Positions 19,260 through 28,135 are shown, numbered from the stretch's first letter. The stretch is DNA of 36,921 bases from Bacteroidota bacterium (GCA_002748055.1 PDRI01000031.1:1-36921); one strand, 5' to 3'. Translations and numbers: made by a program. Notes: generated from the letters alone by a model not told the origin.

Positions 19260-20696
19260 CTATTTTTGGCTCAGGTCTTTCAGGAAGCTGTAGATCAGTC
19301 TTACACCCACTCCGCTGCCCCCTTTACCGCGGTAATTAAAAGGCATTTTGTTAAAGGCCGGGCCTGCAATATCGAGGTGAATATAGGGATAATTGGTGAA
19401 GTGTTCGAGGAATTTACCGGCGGTTATGGCACCACCGTTTCGGGTGCCAATATTTTTCAGATCGGCCAGCTCCGATTTTAGTTGCTCCTTGTAGTCGTCC
19501 CAGAAGGGAAACTCGGCAATGCGTTCGGAACAACGTTCTCCGGAAGCCTTCAGCGCTTCCATGATGTCCCGGCTGGCATTTCCCATGCCTACCAGCCCGT
19601 ACTTGTCAATGGCCATATGGGCCGACCCGGTAAGGGTCGCCAGGTCTATGGTGAGTTCGGGCTCATATTGCTTTGCATAGCTCAGGGCATCGGCCAGGAT
19701 CATCCGTCCTTCAGCATCGGTATTGAGCACTTCCACCGTGCTCTGGTCGTGCATGGTAATGACATCACCCGGCACATAGGCATTTCCGTCGGGACGGTTG
19801 TCGGTGGCCGGAACAAGCCCAATCACCCAGAGTGGCAGCTTATTTCTGGCAATGGCGTAGAAAGCCCCGGCTACGGCTGCGGCACCTCCCATGTCGCATT
19901 TCATGTAGTCCATCGAATCGGGGGTGGGCTTCAGGCTGAGCCCTCCCGTATCGTAGACCACTCCCTTGCCCACAAGAACAATGGGTTTTTTGTTGCCGGC
20001 ATTGTCGGGTTTCCATTCCAGAATGCTGAAGGTCGGGGGATCGACACTTCCTTTGTTTACCGCAAGCAGACCTCCCATCTTGAGGCTCTGTATCTGCTTT
20101 TTGTTGAAGACTTCTACGCTGAACCCAGCCTCTGCGCCCATCTGTCTTATTTCCTCCGACAGGCGTGTGGCAGTCAGGTAGGAAAGGGGTTCATTGACCA
20201 GATTTCGGCTTAGATAGACGGCCTGTGTCAGGTGCTCCAATTCGGCAACCTCAGCTTCACCGGCTCCGCTTATATCGATCCTGATCTCTTTCAGGCTGTT
20301 AGGAAGGGCCTCCCGGGTTTTGTATTTCAGAAACTGGTAGGCTGCAAGCGCCAGGCCTTCTGTAAAGGCCAGGGCCAGCTGGCTGTCGATATCCGGCCCC
20401 GAAAGCACCAGGGTCTCTATTCCGTGTTCGTTCAGCACGGGAAGCAACGAAGCTCCGGCACGACGTGCCTTTTCCAGTGCCTCGCCGTCTGTGCCTTCGT
20501 CATCAAGAAAGGCCACCGCTCTCCATCGTTCGATCTGTTCCAGAATGGCCAGTTCTTTTTGGCTTTTGGCGCGTTTGCGGGCATAAGCCCGGACACGATC
20601 TTCGCAATTCAGTTTCCCGAGATCATTTGTTCTGAGACTCAGTATAATCTCGCCCGATTCTTCGGGGCTTCCCTTGTGTTTGCTTATCTTAATCAT
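19260..20696 (-). CDS. pepA: M17 family leucyl aminopeptidase
   Basis: GKGVVYDTGGLSLKPTPDSMDYMKCDMGGAAAV and NTDAEGRMILADALSYA metal-binding motifs. Confidence 0.95.
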   Translation of the reverse strand: MIKISKHKGSPEESGEIILSLRTNDLGKLNCEDRVRAYARKRAKSQKELAILEQIERWRAVAFLDDEGTDGEALEKARRAGASLLPVLNEHGIETLVLSGPDIDSQLALAFTEGLALAAYQFLKYKTREALPNSLKEIRIDISGAGEAEVAELEHLTQAVYLSRNLVNEPLSYLTATRLSEEIRQMGAEAGFSVEVFNKKQIQSLKMGGLLAVNKGSVDPPTFSILEWKPDNAGNKKPIVLVGKGVVYDTGGLSLKPTPDSMDYMKCDMGGAAAVAGAFYAIARNKLPLWVIGLVPATDNRPDGNAYVPGDVITMHDQSTVEVLNTDAEGRMILADALSYAKQYEPELTIDLATLTGSAHMAIDKYGLVGMGNASRDIMEALKASGERCSERIAEFPFWDDYKEQLKSELADLKNIGTRNGGAITAGKFLEHFTNYPYIHLDIAGPAFNKMPFNYRGKGGSGVGVRLIYSFLKDLSQK

Positions 20697-20701
20697 GTTT
20701 G

Positions 20702-20709
20702 CAAAAGTA
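20702..20709 (-). promoter_or_regulatory. -7 promoter box TACTTTTG upstream of pepA
   Basis: Exact TAnnTTTG on the minus strand, only 5 nt before the predicted ATG (20696); -33 element weak. Confidence 0.4.
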
Positions 20710-20755
20710 CAAATTATTGACTTTCACCCTGCTTTATTGTAATTTGCACGAAAGG

Positions 20756-20778
20756 GATTCGGGCAAATGCCCCGAATC
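20756..20778 (+). other. Hairpin-forming inverted repeat GATTCGGGCA-AA-TGCCCCGAATC in the presumed 5' UTR of the lipoprotein gene
   Basis: 10-bp arms with a single bulged C; no U-tract follows. Confidence 0.45.
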
Positions 20779-20799
20779 GTTACACTAAAGAACTTAGCT

Positions 20800-21336
20800 A
20801 TGAGAAATTTTGCCCCATTGTTTCTGCTCCTTGTCCTTGCCCTTGCCGGATGTGAGCAGCCAGTCGACTATGAGAAAGAACGGGCCGCCATTATCGAGGT
20901 GATTAATCACGAAACCGATTCTTATCTCGCAAGGGATTTTGAAGCGGTTTTCAATACCCATGTTCAGGACTCGATGAATATGCGACTGACCGCCGGGGCC
21001 GACAACTATATTTTTCTTCAGGGTTGGGAGGAGGTATCCCGGCATCTTTCCGGAGATGATACCGAGGATGACCTGAATCCCGAGCTTCATATCACGGTGG
21101 AAAAAAGCAATTTCAGGATGAAGATTTATCCGAACAGTGCTTTTGTGGTTTGTGATCAGAAATGGACCTCCAGGTATGATGATGATTTGACCGAGATCAA
21201 CAGCATTCAGGTTCGTTTTATGGAGAAAATTGAGGGAGAATGGAAAATCTCTTTTGTTTCCTTTATTGGCACTTCGGGTTATGACGACATTGAGGAAACT
21301 GAAGACTTGTTTGAAGATCCGGAAGAGCTGGACTAA
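20800..21336 (+). CDS. Small lipoprotein, possible SnoaL/NTF2-like fold
   Basis: Lipobox LVLALAGC; body EKERAAIIEVINHETDSYLARDFEAVFNTHVQDS resembles NTF2-like/SnoaL proteins. Confidence 0.65.
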   Translation: MRNFAPLFLLLVLALAGCEQPVDYEKERAAIIEVINHETDSYLARDFEAVFNTHVQDSMNMRLTAGADNYIFLQGWEEVSRHLSGDDTEDDLNPELHITVEKSNFRMKIYPNSAFVVCDQKWTSRYDDDLTEINSIQVRFMEKIEGEWKISFVSFIGTSGYDDIEETEDLFEDPEELD

Positions 21337-21746
21337 TTCCGGTTTCCGTTCGGGCCTTGTTTTTTTCGGATCGGAACTTCCACCGATTCACTCTGCCAGA
21401 GTCCGTGTTTGGTGCATACAGCCATTGCCGAGAGCTTCATGGTAACCGGCCCGGGTACGATGTAGAAGTCCACCTCGACCTGTCCGTTTTGGTGACCAAG
21501 TGCGCCGGATGCGAAGTGAGCCTCGGCCAGAAATGTTTCCCGGTTCCACAGCTGCACATAGTTGATAAAGTGATCCGGATCATCGGGATGCGGGTATTGC
21601 TTGCCTATCCTTACTTTGACCTTAAACTTTTCACCTTCCTGAGCCAGGCCATCGCAGAGGATGAAGGGGGTATGCCGGTCGAAGTAGTCCTTTTTGGCTT
21701 CCTTTTCTTCCTTCGATAGATCTACAGCTTTGAATACGCGTGGCAT
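21333..21746 (-). CDS. Class II superoxide reductase (neelaredoxin/desulfoferrodoxin-like)
   Basis: Iron ligand pattern: DRHTPFI (His), QYPHPDDPDHF (two His, 6 apart), AVCTKHGLW (Cys + His); start MPRVFKAV at 21746. Confidence 0.85.
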   Translation of the reverse strand: MPRVFKAVDLSKEEKEAKKDYFDRHTPFILCDGLAQEGEKFKVKVRIGKQYPHPDDPDHFINYVQLWNRETFLAEAHFASGALGHQNGQVEVDFYIVPGPVTMKLSAMAVCTKHGLWQSESVEVPIRKKQGPNGNRN

Positions 21747-21797
21747 TGAAAAACAGATTGGTTCTGCTAACAAATATAGGAAAAGCCATACAGCGAC

Positions 21798-24700
21798 TTA
21801 GCGCCTTCCATTGTTTTGGTTAATCCTTCGGGCAAGCATGGCTCCTTTCCCCATTGCCTGGGCTGTGAAAGCAATGGCCTTTCGCAGAATATCGAAATAG
21901 AGTGCAAGGTAGAGCAGGAAGGTGCTCAGCCAGATGACGCTCAGATTAAAAAGCCGGGTGTCGATTCGGAGCTTGCCAAGATGTTTTTCAGGTGCATAGA
22001 AATGTGCCCTTCCATACCTGGAGCGGGGAATCATGTAAATGGGTTCGAATTGCCGGACCAGCTTATCGCCACGTTCCACGGTCTTTTCCAGAACGTTCCG
22101 GTTTAACAGCATATTGGAGAGCTGCTTGTTGTCGTTGTCGTCCCGAAGAGCCGAGAAGGCTTTCAGCCCTCCCAGTTCTTTCACCAAGGCCTCCTGCACT
22201 TCTGTACGTTTGATATTGAGGGCCTGGGTCTGCTTCCGGAGATCTTCATTCAGGCGGTCGAGGCTGGCATGCATCCCGGCAGCTGTGGAATCGTCTGGCT
22301 CGATACCCAGCTCGGAGAAATAGCCGAAGAGTGCAGCAACCTTTTCTCTTTTTTGTTTGCTAAGGCTGCTTTCACAGGCATTGATTTTTTCTTTGAGCGT
22401 GGGGATGTAAAAGCTTGACAGATAGCGTAGATTACTGATTTCCTGGTCGATATCAAAAAAGTTTCGTTCGTAAGGATTTCTTTTATACTGGTCAACTGCC
22501 AGGGCTTCAAAAGCCCATCGGGAGGTTAGCATCTCGCCAATCAGGGGCACATATTCGTCGTGGGTCATGCTCTTATGCAGCTTGTCGAATTTTACCAGTA
22601 CCCCGCTGAACAGAATCTGAGGAATGAGCAGAAAAGGGATCATGATGTAAACCGTAATGACCGAATTGAAAGCACTTGAAATATTGAGGCCCAGAATATT
22701 TGCGAAACAGGCCGTTGCAAATAGAATACACCAGTAATTGTAGGTCATTCCCTGAATCTCAAAAATCTGATTGCCAATCAGGACATAACTAATGGTCTGG
22801 ATGGCCGAGATCGCAAACATGATCAGGATTTTGGCATTCAGATAGCTGAAGCGACTCAGGTTCAGAAAGGATTCCCTCTGTAGCAGCTTACGGTCCTTAA
22901 TGATTTCTTCCGAACTGATCGTTAGCCCAATGAAGAGGAAGACCACTACACTCATCAACAGGTAGGAGGGGAGGTTTTCGTTGTTCCTGAAGACATAGGC
23001 GCCAGGATCGTCGCGCGTGCCGCTGAAATACTTGGTGAATATTCCCAGGATGACAGCCAGTAAAGGGGCTTCCAGCATACTGATAAGCACGTACTGGGTA
23101 TTGCTTATTTTGGTGAGGAAATCCCTTAGCAGGTAAATCTTCATCTGGGCCCAGCGCCTGGGAATCCGGAAGTGGTTCTCGGGCAGAGGGCTGGGTTTCA
23201 TGCTTGCCGACGGATGCTGTGGGTTCCCGTACTTTTTGAAAAGCTCGAACCACTCCTTGGCATTCACACGGCGATTTCGGGAGAGCCGTCCGCGTTCATT
23301 TACCATCTTGGCCTCGATGATTTGCAGGACCTGGTCGGGATCGACATTCCCACAACGGGGACACTGGTCCTCCGTCGCATTGGCATGGTTGCTTCTGGTC
23401 TTGAAATAGACCACGGCTTCGGAGGGATTCCCCGAATAAATCTGATAGCCCCCTGTATCAAGGAAGACAATCCGGTCGAACATCTTATACAGGTTCGAGG
23501 AAGGTTGATGGATGTTTACAATGACCAGCTTTCCCTTGTAAACCTGTTCCCTCAGGAGGTTCATTACAACCTCGGAGTCGACGGAGGACAGGCCCGAGGT
23601 GGGTTCATCAACAAAAAGAACCGAGGGTTCCCTGATTAGTTCCAGGCCTATGTTGACCCGTTTTCGTTGCCCGCCACTGATGACTTTGCTGAGGGGGTCC
23701 CCCACTTTCAGATCTCGGATATCCCATAGCCCAAGGGACTTGAGTACTTCTGTTACCCTGGCTTCCATCTCTTCCTCACTGCTTCCCCCCATACACAGGC
23801 GGGCGTTGAACCAGAGGTTTTGGTACACCGTCAGGTCGTCCATCAGGAGGTCGTCCTGTGGAATGAAGCCGATTACACCCTGAATTGCTTTTCGTTCTTC
23901 TTTATTGTAAATATTGTGCCCGTTGATCAGGATTTCGCCGCTAGCCGGTTTGAGCTTGCCATTGAGTACATTCAGCAAGGTTGATTTCCCAACTCCGCTG
24001 CCCCCCATGATGCCGATCAGCCGTCCCGACTCCTCCTCCAGGTTGAATTCCTGGATCCCGTTCTTGCTGTTCTTAAAGCGAAAGACAACATCCCTGGCCC
24101 GAAAGTTGATCTTTTTGGCAATGGCAGCGGTGGAGAAAACGCCGGCCACATCCGTGTAATAGATGGGGCTGATGACCGAACCCCGCAGCGAGGCTCCGTG
24201 TTCAAACGCATAGGCCATTCCCGGATGGAGGTGCTGGCCGTTCAGGTAGAGGTCTCCCTTGCCATTGTAACGCATGATGTGTGCATTGACACTGGGTATA
24301 TGCAGGAAAGAGAGCCTTCCATCGAGCTTTTCCTTTCGAATATGATGAATGCCTTCCGGTCCTGCCTCTTTTTCATTGTTCACGATCAGGACATGGTCCT
24401 TGCGTGGCACCTCACTCAGCGAAAAGGCGATGAAGTTCAGAATGTCCCTGAATTCCTCATCCGGTATATTGAAGGAAGCAGCAACGGTTTCGAGGAAGTC
24501 AAGTTCGGTATCCCGAATTTCAATGCCGTAGGCAATGTACTCGACCAGTTGAATGATTACATATACCTTTTGGCGCTGTTCCAGTTCCAGATTGATTTTT
24601 TCACAAATACCCAGAATCCGCACTGCGGTAAGCGAAGTCCGTTTCCTTCGTTTAATGCTGCCTTTGGCCAGATTGTCCTGGTGATAGAGTCGGAGGTAGT

Positions 24701-24863
24701 GTTCGAACGACTCCATATATTTCTCTATCAGCTCATTGCTAATGAGTCTTGAGAGGAAGTTCCGGATGATGGAACGTTCTTTTTCGGAGATTTGCTGAAC
24801 CTCATCTACATCTACGATTAAAGCGAAAAGCTGCATCAGCGCTCTCAGAATAACTTCACTCAT
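21798..24863 (-). CDS. ABC transporter fusion: TerB-like N-terminal domain, FHA-like/beta-rich segment, ABCG-type ATPase and ABC-2 permease
   Basis: Walker A MGGSGVGKSTLLN, signature ISGGQRKRVNIGLEL, Walker B SVLFVDEPTSGLSS; several TM segments at C-terminus; N-terminal helical region FALIVDVDEVQQISEKERSIIRNFL...; CPRCGNVDPDQVL after the ATPase. Confidence 0.88.
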   Translation of the reverse strand: MSEVILRALMQLFALIVDVDEVQQISEKERSIIRNFLSRLISNELIEKYMESFEHYLRLYHQDNLAKGSIKRRKRTSLTAVRILGICEKINLELEQRQKVYVIIQLVEYIAYGIEIRDTELDFLETVAASFNIPDEEFRDILNFIAFSLSEVPRKDHVLIVNNEKEAGPEGIHHIRKEKLDGRLSFLHIPSVNAHIMRYNGKGDLYLNGQHLHPGMAYAFEHGASLRGSVISPIYYTDVAGVFSTAAIAKKINFRARDVVFRFKNSKNGIQEFNLEEESGRLIGIMGGSGVGKSTLLNVLNGKLKPASGEILINGHNIYNKEERKAIQGVIGFIPQDDLLMDDLTVYQNLWFNARLCMGGSSEEEMEARVTEVLKSLGLWDIRDLKVGDPLSKVISGGQRKRVNIGLELIREPSVLFVDEPTSGLSSVDSEVVMNLLREQVYKGKLVIVNIHQPSSNLYKMFDRIVFLDTGGYQIYSGNPSEAVVYFKTRSNHANATEDQCPRCGNVDPDQVLQIIEAKMVNERGRLSRNRRVNAKEWFELFKKYGNPQHPSASMKPSPLPENHFRIPRRWAQMKIYLLRDFLTKISNTQYVLISMLEAPLLAVILGIFTKYFSGTRDDPGAYVFRNNENLPSYLLMSVVVFLFIGLTISSEEIIKDRKLLQRESFLNLSRFSYLNAKILIMFAISAIQTISYVLIGNQIFEIQGMTYNYWCILFATACFANILGLNISSAFNSVITVYIMIPFLLIPQILFSGVLVKFDKLHKSMTHDEYVPLIGEMLTSRWAFEALAVDQYKRNPYERNFFDIDQEISNLRYLSSFYIPTLKEKINACESSLSKQKREKVAALFGYFSELGIEPDDSTAAGMHASLDRLNEDLRKQTQALNIKRTEVQEALVKELGGLKAFSALRDDNDNKQLSNMLLNRNVLEKTVERGDKLVRQFEPIYMIPRSRYGRAHFYAPEKHLGKLRIDTRLFNLSVIWLSTFLLYLALYFDILRKAIAFTAQAMGKGAMLARRINQNNGRR

Positions 24864-24956
24864 GGAACTTTGAGTTTCGGGGTTTTGATAAAGGTTATGT
24901 AAGATAGTTTTTTTTAGTTATTTTGGCTTTTCAACGGGGCTCAACTTCTGAACCAT

Positions 24957-25469
24957 ATGCCAGATACGGCTAAAGTCATACAATACCGGGGTGTTATCAA
25001 TTTTGAGACCATGGACATGGTCCTGAATCAGCTGCGTGATAACCCCGTTTTTTACGAGATGCCCAAACCTGTTCGGAAGCGCCTGTATAGCGCGCTGGCC
25101 GAGTCGATGGACAATATCTTTAAGTATGCCGCCAGGAGCGAAGAGCTTGAATCACAGGATATTGGAATGCCTCAGGTGGCGGTGGAAAGGGATGGAGATC
25201 GCTTCAGCATTGTGGCTGGAAACATGATCCTGAATGACCAGATCGATGAGTTGCAGTTTAAGCTTGACCGGGTAAATCAGCTTGATCTGGAGGCTCTCAA
25301 GTCGCTTTACGAGGATGTGATTACCCGCGAGACCAAAGCATCCGACAGGGGAGCCGGACTGGGTCTGATTACCATGGCCATGCGCACGGATCATGATATC
25401 AACTATCGCTTCGAGTCGATTGACGAAGACCATTCATTTTTTAGTATGCAAATCATAATCAAGGGATAA
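24957..25469 (+). CDS. SiaB-family (DUF6272) histidine-kinase-like protein kinase
   Basis: N-box-like ALAESMDNIFKYA and G-box-like DRGAGLGLITMAM; immediately followed by a SiaC-like gene. Confidence 0.82.
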   Translation: MPDTAKVIQYRGVINFETMDMVLNQLRDNPVFYEMPKPVRKRLYSALAESMDNIFKYAARSEELESQDIGMPQVAVERDGDRFSIVAGNMILNDQIDELQFKLDRVNQLDLEALKSLYEDVITRETKASDRGAGLGLITMAMRTDHDINYRFESIDEDHSFFSMQIIIKG

Positions 25470-25473
25470 ACCC

Positions 25474-25872
25474 ATGGAAAAACTAGTTATTGAAGCTACA
25501 CCCAACACCCCGGGCATTGTCCTTGATCCAGTTGAAGGGAAATTTAGTTTCAGCGGAGAATCCCGTCCGGAGAATGTCAGGAAGTTTTACCTTCCCGTAC
25601 TGGAATGGCTGGAGTCCTATACCGCAGAGCTAAAGGCCTCAGACAAGCCTGCGAAGGGCATGGAATTTCATTTCAGTTTTGAGTATTTCAACTCGACTTC
25701 TTCCAAGTTCATACTCGATATTTTCAAGTTGATCTCCCAGTTAAATGAGGCCGGTCTTGAGCCGGGTGTCCACTGGTACTACGAAGAGGACGATGAGGAT
25801 ATGCTTGAGGTGGGCGAAGAAATGTCGCGTATGTCGAAACTGCCTTTCAGCTTTATAGTGACCGAGGATTAG
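25474..25872 (+). CDS. SiaC-family (DUF1987) regulatory phosphoprotein
   Basis: LVIEATPNTPGIVLDPVEGKFSFSGESRPENVRKFYLPVLEWL and FSFEYFNSTSSKFILDIF (phosphosite-region motif). Confidence 0.85.
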   Translation: MEKLVIEATPNTPGIVLDPVEGKFSFSGESRPENVRKFYLPVLEWLESYTAELKASDKPAKGMEFHFSFEYFNSTSSKFILDIFKLISQLNEAGLEPGVHWYYEEDDEDMLEVGEEMSRMSKLPFSFIVTED

Positions 25873-25876
25873 TTGC

Positions 25877-28000
25877 TCAGACTTTGAGCCCCATCACCAG
25901 GACGTCGTCGATCTGTTCAATAGTGCCTTTCCATTCGAGAAAGTGTCGTTCCAGCATCTTCTTTTGTTCGGCCATGGAATCTGTTTGCATGCTGCTGAGG
26001 ACTTTTCTGAATCTGCCGGCACGGAAGGTTTTTCTGTCGGGTCCGCCCAGCTGGTCGACATAGCCGTCCGAGAAGAGGTAGATCTGGTCGCCTTTGTTCA
26101 GTTTCGTTTTCTGCAGGCGGAAGTCCGTTGCTTCCTGTTCATATATGCCTATTGGCATGCGGTCGGCCCGGAAGTGATGAAAAGCGTCTTCCTTGTCCTG
26201 ATCTGCTTCGAAAAGGTACAAGGGCCTGTTGGCACCTGCAAACTGAAGTTCCCCTTTTTCCGGATCGGCAATGATCAGGGCAATTTCGATGCCATCGCGG
26301 GCTTCGTATCCATGGCCAGTCTGGTGCAGAGAGGCGATGACCAGCGACCGGAGGAGGGTCAGGATTTCATTAGCAGACAGCCCTTTGTGCCGATTGATGA
26401 TTTCGTTCATGGAGGAAATACCCAGCATGCTTAGCAGGGCTCCGGGTACGCCGTGTCCCGTGCAGTCGGCTACCGCAACCAGGGTTCGTGCCCCTTCTGT
26501 GGCTACCCAGTAGTAGTCACCACTAACAATATCCCTTGGTTTGAAGAGAACGAAGTGCTCACTAAAGGCGTTTTTCAGGCCTTCCAGCGGTGGGAGCATG
26601 GCCATCTGTATGCGTTCGGCGTAGCGGATGCTGTCGAGGATCTGTTCATTCTGATTCACAATGGTGTCCTTCTGCAACCTGGTCAGGTCGAGCTGGGCCT
26701 CAATCTCTTCCTTTTGCAGCACAACCTCATTTGTTCGTTCTTTGACCTTCTTTTCAAGGTCGCGGTTCATGGCCGATATGTTTTCCACATAGGAATGGAT
26801 TTTCCTGGTCATCTGGTTATAGCCTTCGGCCAGTTCACCAATTTCGTCATTGGTGCGTACCACACAATATGCTTCGGTATCATCCCCTTTTGTGTTTCGG
26901 ATGACAGTCTGCAGTTCTCTAACCGGTCTTGTCACTCCCTCATTGGTCCAGCGGATGAAGGCGAGGATGTAAACCAGGGAGACCAGGATGCCGGTGCCGA
27001 TTCCAGACAGCATAATAACAGCGTCGATAACGTTTACATAGCTGAGCCGGTTGTAGGTTTTCATGCTCTCGATGCCGTCTGCTTTTCCCAGATTGCTCCA
27101 TTGCCCGATCAGGATTTCCCGCTGTTGATCGGAGAGTTCAGTGATTCCCAGCTCCTTTACAGGGCTGAGGCTCAGCACCAGATAGACGATCACAATGAGC
27201 AGGGGCAGAAAGGTGGTCATTCCACTGGCCAGGATGAGCCTGTCCTTAATGCTTCCCCGCTTTCTGCCGAAGATATTGCCCTGCAGCTCCCCGGGCGAAT
27301 AAATAATGTCCAGATAGCGCAGTTGAACCCGGTGTTTCTGCCAGTAGAACACAAAGAGGAATTGGAGCAGGGTGGATACGACAACCAGGTAGAAAAACTG
27401 CCGGAACAGTTTATGTTCAAGTGCGTCACCCTGTCCTTTTCCACTGAGGATATAGACCAGGGCGAAAACCGCACCTACCAAAGCAGGAGTGGTCAGGATC
27501 AGGGCGTTGATGATCGGGGTCTTAAGCAGATGCTTTTTACACCAGTGATGATGCTTGTCGCTGATTTCTCTGCCCTGGCGCTTCCATTTAAAATAGCGTT
27601 TGAAGCGATGGTTATAGATCCATCCGACCAGATAAGCGGCCACGCTGAGCAGAGCGAGCAGGCTAAAATAGACAACAAAGGGACCTTCATCGCCCAGGGG
27701 ATTGATGCCGGTACTTTCTGTTGTTTCGTCCTCGATCGTCCCGGACTCTTCCGCAAAGCTACTGTCAGCGGATGCTTTGTCGAGCTCAAGTGTTGAAGCA
27801 GGCAGGCTGTCTGCTTCCTGCAGGCCATTGTTCGTACCTCCGACAAAGTCACTCTTTGGCTGCTTCCTGGCGGCTATTTTGGGAATATTCTGGATAGCCA
27901 GGAACCCCAGAAAAGGCATCACCAGGAAGAAATAGAGCAGAGAGGAGGGAAAATAAATCCTGAGTCCGAAGTATGAAGGGAAGCCTTGTTTTCGAGCCAT
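25877..28000 (-). CDS. Multi-TM HAMP-SpoIIE/PP2C serine phosphatase (SiaA-like)
   Basis: About six hydrophobic segments, HAMP-like TRPVRELQTVIRNTKGDDTEAYCVVRTNDEIGELAEGYNQM, coiled coil, PP2C motifs FKPRDIVSGDYYW, VADCTGHGVPGALLSMLG, GDQIYLFSDGYVDQ. Confidence 0.9.
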   Translation of the reverse strand: MARKQGFPSYFGLRIYFPSSLLYFFLVMPFLGFLAIQNIPKIAARKQPKSDFVGGTNNGLQEADSLPASTLELDKASADSSFAEESGTIEDETTESTGINPLGDEGPFVVYFSLLALLSVAAYLVGWIYNHRFKRYFKWKRQGREISDKHHHWCKKHLLKTPIINALILTTPALVGAVFALVYILSGKGQGDALEHKLFRQFFYLVVVSTLLQFLFVFYWQKHRVQLRYLDIIYSPGELQGNIFGRKRGSIKDRLILASGMTTFLPLLIVIVYLVLSLSPVKELGITELSDQQREILIGQWSNLGKADGIESMKTYNRLSYVNVIDAVIMLSGIGTGILVSLVYILAFIRWTNEGVTRPVRELQTVIRNTKGDDTEAYCVVRTNDEIGELAEGYNQMTRKIHSYVENISAMNRDLEKKVKERTNEVVLQKEEIEAQLDLTRLQKDTIVNQNEQILDSIRYAERIQMAMLPPLEGLKNAFSEHFVLFKPRDIVSGDYYWVATEGARTLVAVADCTGHGVPGALLSMLGISSMNEIINRHKGLSANEILTLLRSLVIASLHQTGHGYEARDGIEIALIIADPEKGELQFAGANRPLYLFEADQDKEDAFHHFRADRMPIGIYEQEATDFRLQKTKLNKGDQIYLFSDGYVDQLGGPDRKTFRAGRFRKVLSSMQTDSMAEQKKMLERHFLEWKGTIEQIDDVLVMGLKV

Positions 28001-28021
28001 TGTTTACTGCTTTAAGGATGA

Positions 28022-28077
28022 GTCCGGGAAGCCAATTCTCTGGTTAAATCTCCGGGTATTCCACCCGGGATCCGGAC
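28022..28077 (-). other. Nested inverted repeats upstream of the SpoIIE phosphatase gene
   Basis: Outer arms GTCCGG (28022-28027)/CCGGAC (28072-28077); inner arms CCGGGT (28052-28057)/ACCCGG (28063-28068); no U-tract. Confidence 0.4.
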
Positions 28078-28135
28078 AGCGGGCAGGAAGAGGTTTCCAC
28101 AGGCAGGCATTTTGCGCAAGATAGCTAAATAATGC

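Noticed and set aside
26453-27796. 447-aa + strand ORF antisense to the SpoIIE phosphatase
   Set aside because: Fully antisense to a gene with clear PP2C motifs; composition is the mirror of the opposite strand and no domain is recognisable
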